DNA from: Altererythrobacter sp. TH136
Lineage (GTDB): Bacteria > Pseudomonadota > Alphaproteobacteria > Sphingomonadales > Sphingomonadaceae
Length of the DNA: 64,000 nucleotides
Direction: 5' to 3'
Assembly: GCF_007065885.1 (NCBI RefSeq)
Contig: NZ_CP041409.1
Coordinates: 558,001 to 622,000, forward strand
Shown piece by piece: positions 1 to 7,573 of this stretch. The position numbers were made by a program, and so were the translations under genes. A model generated the notes under the pieces. It saw nothing but the letters and a program-made list of their open reading frames with translations. It did not search any database and was not told where the DNA came from. Every line of letters starts with the position of its first letter. The stretch's first letter is position 1.

Positions 1-526
1 CATCTCGGCTGGATCGCTGGGGCTGCCTGAACCGGCGGAGACCGGCACCACGTTTGTCCAGAACGCGCTGATCAAGGCGCGAGCGGCGGCGGAGGCGTCA
101 GGGCTCGCCACGCTGGCGGACGACAGCGGGTTGTCAGTGGCGGCGCTGGACGGGCGCCCGGGGGTCTATACCGCCGACTGGGCCGAACGGCAGTGGTTCG
201 AAGGAGAGCCGGGCCGGGACTGGTACATGGCGATGGGCAAGGTCGAAGGCCTCCTCGCGGCCAAGGGTGCCTCTACCCCGCGCGACGCATGGTTCAGCTG
301 CGTTCTCGCGATTGCCTGGCCCGATGGCGAAAGCGCGGTTTACAAAGGGCGTGTCGACGGTGCACTCACCTGGCCGCCGCGGGGCACGCTGGGGTTTGGC
401 TACGACCCGGTGTTCGTTCCTCAGGGGCGCGAGGTCACCTTCGCCGAGCTCGATCCGGAGGAAAAGCACCGCATCAGTCACCGCGCAGATGCGTTCGAGA
501 AGCTGGTTGCCGATCAGTTCGGCTGA
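1..526 (+). CDS. rdgB: Non-canonical purine NTP pyrophosphatase RdgB/HAM1 (5' end outside window)
   Basis: Hydrolyses dITP, XTP and similar deaminated purine nucleotides to the monophosphate, keeping them out of DNA and RNA. The reading frame is open from the first bases of the window, so the start lies upstream and roughly the first 35 residues are missing. Visible family marks are the active-site segment LADDSGL, followed by the [11 protein letters not shown] stretch, a central GFGYDPVF segment, and the C-terminal ISHRADAF segment that matches the SHR motif of this family. hemW starts 43 bases downstream on the same strand; rdgB next to hemW is a widespread pairing, also seen in E. coli (yggV-yggW). 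Confidence 0.95.
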   Translation, partial: ISAGSLGLPEPAETGTTFVQNALIKARAAAEASGLATLADDSGLSVAALDGRPGVYTADWAERQWFEGEPGRDWYMAMGKVEGLLAAKGASTPRDAWFSCVLAIAWPDGESAVYKGRVDGALTWPPRGTLGFGYDPVFVPQGREVTFAELDPEEKHRISHRADAFEKLVADQFG

Positions 527-569
527 TGTGCTAGAGTGCAGCGGCACTAGCGAAACCTGAAAGCACCCG

Positions 570-1721
570 ATGGCGCGCGCGCTTTACATTCACTGGCCGT
601 TCTGCGCGCGCAAATGCCCGTATTGCGACTTCAACAGCCATGTCCGCGAAAGCGTCGACCATGCCGCGTGGCAGGCGGTCTTGATCGCTGACATGCGCCA
701 CGAGGCGCAGATCGCCGGTGGGAAGCCGCTGCAGTCGGTGTTCTTCGGCGGCGGCACGCCCAGCCTGATGCCTCCGGCGTTGGTGGCGGCGCTGCTCGCG
801 GAGGCGGAGCGGTGGTGGGGCTTCGCGCCGGACGTGGAGATCACGCTGGAGGCCAATCCGTCATCGGTCGAAGCGGCGCGGTTCGAAGGGTTGGCCGCGG
901 CGGGTGTGAACCGCGTGTCGCTGGGGCTGCAATCACTCGAAGATTCCGCGCTCAAGTTCTTGGGAAGGCTGCATAATTCCGCCGAAGCCCTGGCCGCCCT
1001 CAAGTTGGCGCACAAGAGGTTCAACCTGGTCAATGCGGACCTGATCTATGCCCGTCCGGGGCAGACTCCGGCCGATTGGCGCGATGAACTGTCGCGCGCG
1101 CTGGACCTTGGCACCGGACACCTCTCGCTTTACCAGCTCACGATCGAGCCCGGCACCCGCTTCGCGACCGATGTGCGACTGGGTGCCTTCGCCCCGCTGG
1201 AGGACGATCCGGCGGCCGACCTGTTCGCGCTGACCCGCGAACTCACGGCAGCGGCGGGGTTGCCGGCATATGAAATCTCCAACCACGCCCGCCCGGGCGA
1301 GGAGAGCCGGCACAACCTCGCTTACTGGCGCTACCAGGATTACGTCGGGATCGGACCGGGAGCTCACGGCCGGCGGAGGGGCAGCGCGACGGTGCGGCAC
1401 AAGAAGCCGGAGAACTGGCTGGCCGCGGTGGCGGAGCGAGGACACGGGATCGCCGAGGAACGATCGCTCGCGGCCAGAGAGCAGGCCTCCGAGGCGCTGC
1501 TGATGGGTTTGCGGCTGGCCGAGGGGGTGGACCTGGCCCGGCTGTCGGAGCGGCTAGCCGTCCCGGCGGAGGAGCTGGTCGATCCGGCACGGCTGCAGTT
1601 CCACATCTCGCTCGGGCTCGTGCGGCAGGCAGGGACGCGGGTCTTCGTGACCGACGCGGGGATGCCGCTGCTCGATGCGCTGCTGGGCGAGCTGGTTCCG
1701 GCGGAACTGGTCGCCGCGTGA
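570..1721 (+). CDS. hemW: Radical SAM protein HemW (coproporphyrinogen III oxidase-like, heme chaperone)
   Basis: 383 residues, normal for HemW. The N-terminus carries the radical SAM iron-sulfur motif CARKCPYC (C12, C16, C19), preceded by the YIHWPF segment typical of HemW and HemN. HemW proteins bind heme and deliver it to apoproteins; they lack the extra N-terminal part that oxygen-independent coproporphyrinogen oxidases use, and this protein likewise starts almost at the cluster motif. A GGGTPS motif and a C-terminal HemN_C-like region follow. The stop codon overlaps the GTG start of xerC by four bases (GTGA), implying coupled translation. Older annotations would call it HemN; the short N-terminus favours HemW. 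Confidence 0.93.
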   Translation: MARALYIHWPFCARKCPYCDFNSHVRESVDHAAWQAVLIADMRHEAQIAGGKPLQSVFFGGGTPSLMPPALVAALLAEAERWWGFAPDVEITLEANPSSVEAARFEGLAAAGVNRVSLGLQSLEDSALKFLGRLHNSAEALAALKLAHKRFNLVNADLIYARPGQTPADWRDELSRALDLGTGHLSLYQLTIEPGTRFATDVRLGAFAPLEDDPAADLFALTRELTAAAGLPAYEISNHARPGEESRHNLAYWRYQDYVGIGPGAHGRRRGSATVRHKKPENWLAAVAERGHGIAEERSLAAREQASEALLMGLRLAEGVDLARLSERLAVPAEELVDPARLQFHISLGLVRQAGTRVFVTDAGMPLLDALLGELVPAELVAA

Positions 1722-2605
1722 GCAAGGCCGACCTGCTGGAGGCGTGGGGCGAGCATCTGCGCAACGGCCGGCGCCGATCCCCCCATACGGTCCGCGCCTA
1801 TCTCGCGACCGCGGACAGGTTGTTGACCGAGGAACAGATCTGCGACTGGCCGCGCGCCGCCGCGCTCGATGCCGCCGCCCTGCGCCGCCAACTGGCGCTG
1901 CGCCGGGCCGACGGACTCGTGAACACCTCGGCCGCGCGCGAACTGTCGGCGCTGAAGGGCTTCGTCGCATTTGCCCGGACGCAAGCCGGGGACGAGAGTA
2001 CCGCGCCCCGCCTGCGCGGCCCGCGGATCAAGAAGGGCTTGCCCCGCCCGATCACCTCGGACGAAGCGGTGAACCTGGCCGAACTGGTCGACCACAATGC
2101 CGCCGAAGACTGGATCGGAGAGCGCGACCGCGCAGTGCTGCTGCTGATGTACGGTGCCGGCTTGCGGATTGCGGAGGCTCTATCGCTGACGGGCGGCAGC
2201 CTGCCGCTGAGCGAGACGCTGACCGTGACCGGCAAGGGTGGCAAGCAGCGGATCGTGCCGCTGATCCCGCTGGTGCGGGAGGCGGTGGCCGCCTACGCCG
2301 CGAAATGTCCCTGGCCGCTGGCGAAGGAACAGCCCCTGTTCCGCGGCGCCAAGGGTGGACCGCTGGGCCAGGGCATGGTGCAAAAGGCGGTCGCGCGGGC
2401 GCGCATCGCGCTGGGCCTGCCGGCAACCGCCACGCCTCACGCCCTGCGCCACAGCTTTGCCACCCACCTGCTCAGCGCCGGAGCGGACTTGCGATCGTTG
2501 CAGGAACTGCTCGGCCACGCGAGCCTCGGGTCGACGCAGATCTACACCCGCGTCGATGCCGCCACCCTGCTCGACACATACCGGCGGGCGCACCCGCGCG
2601 GCTAG
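1718..2605 (+). CDS. xerC: Tyrosine recombinase XerC
   Basis: 295 residues, the size of chromosome-dimer-resolving Xer recombinases. Acts with XerD at dif near the terminus. An N-terminal SAM-like core-binding domain (about residues 1-95) is followed by the catalytic domain with all expected residues: R150 (GAGLRIAE), K173 (TGKGGKQR), H241 and R244 (HALRHSFATH), H267 (LLGHASL) and Tyr nucleophile Y276 (IYTRV). The start is GTG, overlapping the hemW stop. The stop TAG shares the palindrome CTAG at 2602-2605 with the stop of the convergent dedA gene. XerC rather than XerD is inferred from overall resemblance; a distinct XerD should exist elsewhere. Confidence 0.9.
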   Translation: MSKADLLEAWGEHLRNGRRRSPHTVRAYLATADRLLTEEQICDWPRAAALDAAALRRQLALRRADGLVNTSAARELSALKGFVAFARTQAGDESTAPRLRGPRIKKGLPRPITSDEAVNLAELVDHNAAEDWIGERDRAVLLLMYGAGLRIAEALSLTGGSLPLSETLTVTGKGGKQRIVPLIPLVREAVAAYAAKCPWPLAKEQPLFRGAKGGPLGQGMVQKAVARARIALGLPATATPHALRHSFATHLLSAGADLRSLQELLGHASLGSTQIYTRVDAATLLDTYRRAHPRG

Positions 2606-3222
2606 TCGCCCGTGCGGTCCGCAGCGGGGCGCGGCTTCCAGGTGAGCACGCGGTACGCATAGCCCAGCACCGCCAGCGCGATCAGACCCACGATGATCCA
2701 CCCCATCGCGGATTCGTATTCCTCCAGATACCGGGCAAGGAACGTGCCGCCAAGGATCAGCAGCGCGTTCCAGATCGCCGACCCGGCGGTGGTGAACAGC
2801 AGGAAGCGCCACACGCTCATGTGCGCAAGGCCGGCCGGCAGCGAGATCATCGTGCGCATGAACGGACTGAAGCGGAGGAAGAACACCACCCATTGGCCGT
2901 GTTTCTGGAAAAAGGCCGTCGCGCGTTCGACGTGTTCGAAATCGATCGTCAGCCACCGGCCCCACCGCTCCACGAACGGTTGGGTCCGCTCATATCCCCA
3001 GCGGTCCCCGATCCAGTACCAGGCGTAATTGCCCGCCACCGTGCCGAGCGTGCCCCACACCATCAGCGGCCAGAACGCCATGTCACCGCGCGCGACCAGC
3101 ACCCCGCCGATGCCCATGATCACTTCGGACGGGATCGGCGGGAAGATGTTTTCCAGCGCCATCAGCACGAAGATGCCGAAATAGCCGCCCTTCGCGATCG
3201 CTTCGATGATGATTGAATGCAT
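2602..3222 (-). CDS. DedA family membrane protein
   Basis: 206 residues with several hydrophobic segments. Features typical of the DedA/VTT family are the early ENIFPPIPSE segment and the conserved FLRFSPFMRT...LPAGLAHM region, which matches the family's F-x-R-x-x-P-x-x-R plus glycine signature. DedA proteins act in the inner membrane, and several are linked to lipid carrier (undecaprenyl phosphate) or phospholipid flipping and to membrane-potential maintenance; the specific substrate here is not readable. It is transcribed toward xerC, sharing overlapping stop codons, and diverges from the LOV-HTH gene across a palindrome-containing 130-base region. Confidence 0.9.
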   Translation of the reverse strand: MHSIIIEAIAKGGYFGIFVLMALENIFPPIPSEVIMGIGGVLVARGDMAFWPLMVWGTLGTVAGNYAWYWIGDRWGYERTQPFVERWGRWLTIDFEHVERATAFFQKHGQWVVFFLRFSPFMRTMISLPAGLAHMSVWRFLLFTTAGSAIWNALLILGGTFLARYLEEYESAMGWIIVGLIALAVLGYAYRVLTWKPRPAADRTGD

Positions 3223-3263
3223 GGGGCTGATAACGACAGGGTGGCGATTGTTATCCCTGCCCC
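3223..3263. promoter_or_regulatory. Imperfect palindrome in the dedA / LOV-HTH divergent region
   Basis: GGGGC and GATAAC on the left (3223-3234) are mirrored by GTTATC and GCCCC on the right (3250-3263), giving an inverted repeat with a central spacer of 15 bases. It abuts the dedA start codon and lies about 90 bases upstream of the LOV-HTH start. The symmetry suggests a dimeric regulator site or an RNA hairpin in the dedA leader. No specific binding protein is recognised. Confidence 0.35.
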
Positions 3264-3352
3264 ATTACTCGACCTGCGAGCGATCGCCCTTCCCGGCGCC
3301 GCTGCGCCCTGCGGCCTAGGCTTGCCGGGCGAGAACAGGTAATGCGAACGCG

Positions 3353-3991
3353 ATGGAGGAAAAACCACCCGTTCCCCCCGCCCCGCTTCCCGCCTCGGAG
3401 CGCGAGCTGTTCGCTTCGATTGCCCTCAGCCCGATCGCGACCGTCATCACCGATCCACGGCTGCACGACAATCCGGTGGTCGCGGCGAACGACGCCTTCT
3501 GCGCGCTCACCGGCTATCGTCATTCGGAGATCATCGGGCGAAACTGCCGGTTCCTGGCCGGGCCGACCACCGAACCCCACCTGACCGAGCGGATTCGCGC
3601 CGCGATCCGCTCGCCCGCGGCCACGCTCACCGAACTGGTCAACTATCGCAAGGACGGCACGCGCTTCCGCAATGCGGTGCTGATCGCCCCGATCCTGGAC
3701 GGGGACGGCTCGCCCGCGTGGTTCCTGGGGTCGCAGGTGGACGTCAGCACGGCAGAGGATGCCGCGGACGTGCTCCGGCGGCAGCGGGCCCGCGACGCGG
3801 TGGAGGCGCTGTCCCCCCGCCAAAAGCAGGTCCTGACCGAAATGGCGCATGGTTATCGCAACAAGCAGATCGCATGGCGGCTCTCGATCAGCGAACGAAC
3901 GGTCAAGATGCACCGCGGCCTGATGCTGGAGAAGCTGGGCCTGCCCACGTCTGCCGACGCGATCCGGCTGGCGATCGAGGCGGGACTGTAG
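3353..3991 (+). CDS. LOV-HTH blue-light-responsive transcription factor (EL222-like)
   Basis: 212 residues with the architecture of EL222 from Erythrobacter litoralis: a single LOV domain (about 17-132) then a LuxR/GerE-type helix-turn-helix (about 152-212). The photoactive cysteine is in GRNCRFLAG (C65), which forms the flavin C4a adduct in blue light. Flavin-contacting residues N97, N107 and Q128 are all present in their usual contexts (ELVNYRKDG, FRNAVLIAP, FLGSQVDV). The HTH contains SPRQKQVL and TVKMHRGLMLEKLG, close to EL222. In that protein light releases the HTH from the LOV surface, allowing dimerisation and DNA binding. A near-consensus EL222-type site lies just downstream in front of a fasciclin gene. 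Regulated genes are inferred only from position. Confidence 0.93.
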   Translation: MEEKPPVPPAPLPASERELFASIALSPIATVITDPRLHDNPVVAANDAFCALTGYRHSEIIGRNCRFLAGPTTEPHLTERIRAAIRSPAATLTELVNYRKDGTRFRNAVLIAPILDGDGSPAWFLGSQVDVSTAEDAADVLRRQRARDAVEALSPRQKQVLTEMAHGYRNKQIAWRLSISERTVKMHRGLMLEKLGLPTSADAIRLAIEAGL

Positions 3992-4004
3992 CCCTTCGAG
4001 ATAC

Positions 4005-4016
4005 GGTACAAAGTCC
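4005..4016 (+). promoter_or_regulatory. Candidate binding site for the LOV-HTH regulator
   Basis: GGTACAAAGTCC fits the two-half-site EL222 consensus as I recall it (RGNCYWWRGNCY) at 11 of 12 positions; the only mismatch is A for C at 4008. The overlapping 8-mer AGTCCATG at 4012-4019 is identical to the end of the well-known C120 EL222 site as I remember it. It lies between the LOV-HTH stop and the first fasciclin gene, about 65 bases upstream of that start, a sensible position for an activator. Confidence 0.45.
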
Positions 4017-4080
4017 ATGTAACCAGCCCCAGGACGGGTTCCTATCTTTGCGTCACACAGACGCCATCGAGGACCCGCCC

Positions 4081-4650
4081 ATGAAGCTTTCCGTCGCCGC
4101 CGCACTGGCACTTTCCGTCGCCCCGCTTGCCGCCTGCACCACGATGATGGACGGCGGCATGGCGACGCAGACCGCGTTCGTCGGTGGGGCCGAGATGTTC
4201 CCATCGCGCAATATCGTCGAAAACGCCGTCAATTCGCCGATCCACACCACGCTCGTCGCAGCGGTCAAGGCTGCCGGGCTGGTCGACACTTTGTCCGGGC
4301 CCGGTCCGTTCACCGTGTTCGCGCCGACCAATGATGCGTTTGCGAAGCTGCCCTCCGGCACGGTCGACACCCTGCTCCAGCCCGCCAACCGCACCCAGTT
4401 GCAATCGGTGTTGACGTACCACGTGGTCCCTGGCCGCGTGAGCGCAGCCGAACTGGTCGAGATGATCCGGGCCGGCGGCGGCACGGCGCGGCTGACCACG
4501 GTGCAAGGCGGCGTGCTGACCGCCAGCATGATGGGCAACCGGGTGATGCTGACCGATGCCGCCGGCGGCATGGCCCACGTCACCCAGGCCGACGTGTTCC
4601 AGTCGAACGGCGTGATCCACGTGACCGACGCCGTTTCGCTCCCCGGCTGA
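4081..4650 (+). CDS. Fasciclin (FAS1) domain lipoprotein, first of a tandem pair
   Basis: 189 residues. The start at 4081 gives a clean lipoprotein signal (MKLSVAAALALS...) with lipobox PLAAC, predicting a lipid-anchored envelope protein. One FAS1 domain (about 45-188) is recognised by GPFTVFAPTNDAFAKLP (H1 box), LTYHVVPGRV and the C-terminal SNGVIHVTDAV (H2 box). FAS1 domains mediate adhesion or surface interactions; no enzymatic role is expected. The paralogue 40 bases downstream shares the same blocks, so the pair looks like a tandem duplication. Position directly after the LOV-HTH gene, behind a candidate site for it, suggests light-dependent expression, which is inference. Confidence 0.9.
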   Translation: MKLSVAAALALSVAPLAACTTMMDGGMATQTAFVGGAEMFPSRNIVENAVNSPIHTTLVAAVKAAGLVDTLSGPGPFTVFAPTNDAFAKLPSGTVDTLLQPANRTQLQSVLTYHVVPGRVSAAELVEMIRAGGGTARLTTVQGGVLTASMMGNRVMLTDAAGGMAHVTQADVFQSNGVIHVTDAVSLPG

Positions 4651-4696
4651 GCCGCCAGTTGTTCTCAAAAGTAGTAGTGAACTGAAAGGAATGTCG

Positions 4697-5287
4697 ATGA
4701 AGACCCTCATGACCGGCGCGGCGCTTGCCGCCGCCCTGACTCTGGCCGCGTGCGATGCCCCGGCTGAAACCACCACCCCCGCCGCCACCGATGACATGGC
4801 GATGGCCGAAGAGACCGCCGGCGATACCGCACCGGCCGGTGGCGCAATCGTGGAACTGGCGCAGAGCAACGCCGACCTGTCCACGCTGGTTTCGGCGGTT
4901 CAGGCAGCGGACCTTGGCACCACGCTTTCCGGGGCGGGACCGTTCACCGTGTTCGCGCCGACCAACGCCGCGTTCGAGGCCGTGCCGCAGGCCGCACGTG
5001 ACCAGCTGATGAGCCCCGCCGGCAAGCAGGACCTGACCGGCATCCTCACCTACCACGTGGTCGCCGGCGAAACGATGAGCCCCGCGCTGATCACCGCCAT
5101 CGAAGGCGCCGGTGACGCAGGCTACACCATCAAGACCGTCAATGGCGCGAACCTCACCGCCACCCTCGAAGGCGGCAAGGTCGTCCTGACCGACGCCGCC
5201 GGCAACAAGGCGACCGTCACCCAGACGGACGTCGATGCCTCCAACGGCGTCGTGCACGTCATCGACAAGGTGCTGATGCCCGAATGA
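4697..5287 (+). CDS. Fasciclin (FAS1) domain lipoprotein, second of a tandem pair
   Basis: 196 residues from the second of two nearby ATGs. The ribosome-binding sequence AAAGGA at 4685-4690 touches the upstream ATG at 4691 but sits six bases before 4697, so 4697 is preferred. Lipobox LTLAAC is followed by a Thr/Ala/Asp/Glu-rich linker of about 30 residues and one FAS1 domain with GPFTVFAPTNAAFEAVP, LTYHVVAGE and SNGVVHVIDKV. The longer acidic linker is the main difference from the upstream paralogue. It is probably cotranscribed with that gene, with the transcript ending at the hairpin 5320-5349. Confidence 0.9.
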   Translation: MKTLMTGAALAAALTLAACDAPAETTTPAATDDMAMAEETAGDTAPAGGAIVELAQSNADLSTLVSAVQAADLGTTLSGAGPFTVFAPTNAAFEAVPQAARDQLMSPAGKQDLTGILTYHVVAGETMSPALITAIEGAGDAGYTIKTVNGANLTATLEGGKVVLTDAAGNKATVTQTDVDASNGVVHVIDKVLMPE

Positions 5288-5319
5288 GTTAACAGAGGCT
5301 GTCGCCCTTTGCAGCCTCG

Positions 5320-5349
5320 CGGCGGCGGGTCCTTCGGGGTCCGCCGCCG
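5320..5349 (+). terminator. Intrinsic terminator after the fasciclin pair
   Basis: A 13-base stem (5320-5332 with 5337-5349, two G-U wobbles, otherwise G-C) is closed by a UUCG tetraloop at 5333-5336 in the especially stable C(UUCG)G context, followed by the T-rich run TTCTCTT. It lies between convergent fasciclin and gshB genes. The stem is almost symmetric, so it could also stop transcription from the gshB side, although no T-run is evident in that direction. Confidence 0.75.
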
Positions 5350-5375
5350 TTCTCTTGTGCCCAGTGCAGCCAGCG

Positions 5376-6329
5376 TCAGGCGGACAGGCGCGCCTCGATC
5401 GCGTCCCAGATCCGGCCAGCGGTGTCGGTGCCGTTGAAGCGGTCTATGGCGACGATGCCGGTGGGGCTGGTGACGTTTATCTCGGTCAGCCACTGGCCGC
5501 CGATCACGTCGATGCCGACGAAGATCAGGCCCAGCTCCTTCAACCGCGGGCCCATCGCGGCGCAGATTTCCTCCTCGCGCGGGGTCAGCCCCGTCGCCTC
5601 GGCGCTGCCGCCCACGGCTAGGTTGGACCGGAACTCCCCCTCCCCCGGCTTGCGGTTGATCGCGCCGGCCACCTCGCCGTCGATCAGGACGATGCGCTTG
5701 TCGCCCTGCGCGACCTCGGGCAGGAACGGCTGGACCATGTGCGGTTCGGGCCAGGTCTGGTTGAACACCTCGAACAGGGCCGAAAGGTTGTCGCCATCGG
5801 CCGGCACGCGGAAGATCGCCTTGCCGCCGTTGCCGTGGATCGGCTTTACCACCACCGCGCCGTGCTGGCGTTGAAAGGCGCGGACTTCCTCGGCCGAACG
5901 GGTGACCAGCGTCGGCGGCATGAATTGCCGGTAATCGAGCACCATGACCTTTTCGGGCGCGTTGCGGACGCTGACCGGGTTGTTCACCACCAGCGTCTCG
6001 CCCGCGATCCGTTCGAGCAGGTGCGTGGCGGTGATGTAACCCATGTGGAACGGCGGGTCCTGCCGCATCAGCACCACGTCGATGTCGCGCCCCAGGTCGA
6101 GCCGCCGCGCCTCGCCGGCGGTGAAATGGTCGCCCGTCACCGGCTGCACCCGCACGGGACGCGCCGGTGCGGTCAGGCGGTCGTCGGCGTCGAGCGTGAG
6201 GTCCCCGGCGTCGTAGTGGAACAGCTCATGCCCGCGCGCCTGTGCGCTCAGCATCAGCGCGAAGCTGGAATCGCCGGCGATGTTGATGCTTTCAAGCGGG
6301 TCCATCTGGACCGCGACGCGCAGGGTCAT
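5376..6329 (-). CDS. gshB: Glutathione synthetase
   Basis: 317 residues, typical for prokaryotic ATP-grasp GshB, which joins gamma-glutamylcysteine and glycine. It begins with RVAVQMDPLESINIAGDSSF, characteristic of the family, and shows the MRQDPPFHMGYI segment, the PIHGNGGKAIFR glycine-rich loop, RIVLIDGEVAGAINRKP and the C-terminal GIDVIGGQWLTEINVTSPTG metal-binding region. It is transcribed toward the fasciclin terminator. The yraN gene ends 12 bases upstream on the same strand, so rsmI-yraN-gshB is likely one transcript. A glutathione peroxidase is encoded at 32632-33111, consistent with a glutathione-based thiol system. Confidence 0.96.
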   Translation of the reverse strand: MTLRVAVQMDPLESINIAGDSSFALMLSAQARGHELFHYDAGDLTLDADDRLTAPARPVRVQPVTGDHFTAGEARRLDLGRDIDVVLMRQDPPFHMGYITATHLLERIAGETLVVNNPVSVRNAPEKVMVLDYRQFMPPTLVTRSAEEVRAFQRQHGAVVVKPIHGNGGKAIFRVPADGDNLSALFEVFNQTWPEPHMVQPFLPEVAQGDKRIVLIDGEVAGAINRKPGEGEFRSNLAVGGSAEATGLTPREEEICAAMGPRLKELGLIFVGIDVIGGQWLTEINVTSPTGIVAIDRFNGTDTAGRIWDAIEARLSA

Positions 6330-6341
6330 CCGTTTTCCTTT

Positions 6342-6692
6342 TCAGGGCTGCCAGGCGTTGACGATGTGCTGCGGCGGGCAGTCTGGCGCAAGCAGGATCA
6401 CGTCGATCCGCAGGTCTTCTCCGCCGCTCGCGTATTCGTGCGCGACCGCTTCCACCGCGGCGGCGACGCGGCGAAGGCGGTATTCGTCGATCGCGAGCGC
6501 AAGCTCTTGCGCGTTCCTGCGCCACTTCACCTCGACGAACGCGACCACGCCGGCGCGGCGCGCGATGAGGTCGATTTCGCCCAGCGGCGTCTTGCGCCGG
6601 CGGTCGAGGATCGCCCAGCCCTTGGCCTGCAGATACAGCTCCGCCGCCACCTCGCCCTTGCGCCCGGCGGCTTCGGCGCGCTGGCGCTTCAC
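6342..6692 (-). CDS. yraN: YraN family (UPF0102) nuclease-fold protein
   Basis: 116 residues with the endonuclease-like fold markers of UPF0102: GRKGEVAAELYL near the N-terminus, then TPLGEIDLIARR and VAFVEVKWRR, which resemble the D...ExK metal site of restriction-like nucleases. The biochemical role is not established. The start is GTG at 6692, overlapping the rsmI stop by four bases. Adjacency to rsmI and the LppC-like gene repeats the E. coli yraL-yraM-yraN neighbourhood, although here the LppC-like gene is divergent. Confidence 0.9.
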   Translation of the reverse strand: MKRQRAEAAGRKGEVAAELYLQAKGWAILDRRRKTPLGEIDLIARRAGVVAFVEVKWRRNAQELALAIDEYRLRRVAAAVEAVAHEYASGGEDLRIDVILLAPDCPPQHIVNAWQP

Positions 6693-7546
6693 CCGGCTTT
6701 CAGCTCGAGCGCGCGGGCGTAGAGATTCTTGCGGTCCAGCCCCGTCGCCTTGGCCACCTGCGCGGCAGCCTGCGACGGCTTGAGTGTCTCCAGCGCCTCG
6801 ACCAGGAGCGCCTCGGCATCGGACGCATTCGGCGCGTTTTCGCCAGGCGGGCCGATCAGCAGGACGATCTCGCCCTTCGGCGGATGCGCGGCATAGTGGG
6901 CGATCAGCTCTTCAGGAGAGCCGGTGCGGCATTCCTCGTGCAGCTTGGTCAGTTCGCGCGCGACCGCGACCTCGCGCGCCGGCAGGACTTCGGCGATGGC
7001 GGCGAGCGCCTTTAGCAGGCGCGGCGCGGTTTCGTAGAACACCAGCGTCGCGGGCACCGCCGCCAGATCGCGCAAGGCATCGGCGCGCGCCTTGTCCTTG
7101 ACTGGCAGGAAGCCGGCGAACAGGAACTTGTCGTTGGGCAGGCCCGACAGCGTCAGCCCCGCCACCGCCGCGCACGGGCCGGGCAGCGTCACGATCGCAA
7201 TCCCCGCCGCGCGCGCCTCGCGCACCAGGCGGTATCCCGGGTCGGACACCAGCGGAGTGCCCGCATCGCTGACCAGCGCGACCGAGCGGGTGTGCATCGA
7301 TTCCACCAGCCGCGCGCGGTCCTTGTCGCTCGCGTGATCGTCGTATCGCCACAGCGGCTTCGATGCGCCGAGGTGCTTCATCAGCTTGCCGGTGACGCGG
7401 GTATCCTCGCACGCGACCCCGTCGCACGCCCGCAGCACCTCGGCCGCGCGCAGGGTGATGTCGCCAAGATTGCCAATCGGCGTCGCCACGATGTAGAGGC
7501 CGGGAGACAGAGTTGCGGGCGCGCGGGTGGACACGGCCGGCCTCAT
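6689..7546 (-). CDS. rsmI: 16S rRNA 2'-O-ribose C1402 methyltransferase RsmI
   Basis: 285 residues from the ATG at 7546; longer in-frame extensions cross into the promoter region of the divergent gene and lack family sequence. The N-terminal GLYIVATPIGNLGDITLRA motif is diagnostic of RsmI, followed by CEDTRVTGKL, VSDAGTPLVSDPGYRLV and LPGPCAAVAGLTLSGLP, which build the SAM-binding site of this tetrapyrrole-methylase fold. RsmI modifies C1402 in the decoding centre of the 30S subunit. The stop overlaps the yraN start (GTGA). Confidence 0.95.
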   Translation of the reverse strand: MRPAVSTRAPATLSPGLYIVATPIGNLGDITLRAAEVLRACDGVACEDTRVTGKLMKHLGASKPLWRYDDHASDKDRARLVESMHTRSVALVSDAGTPLVSDPGYRLVREARAAGIAIVTLPGPCAAVAGLTLSGLPNDKFLFAGFLPVKDKARADALRDLAAVPATLVFYETAPRLLKALAAIAEVLPAREVAVARELTKLHEECRTGSPEELIAHYAAHPPKGEIVLLIGPPGENAPNASDAEALLVEALETLKPSQAAAQVAKATGLDRKNLYARALELKAG

Positions 7547-7573
7547 GAACCAGCGATACGGGGAGCGGCAAGC

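Noticed and set aside
1675-3216. A 513-codon open frame running through xerC and antisense to dedA
   Set aside because: Both underlying genes have complete family motifs; the long frame has none.
3313-3322. GGCCT-AGGCT, two RGNCY half sites upstream of the LOV-HTH gene
   Set aside because: The halves are directly abutted, lacking the two-base WW spacer of the EL222 consensus, and such GC-rich words are common here.
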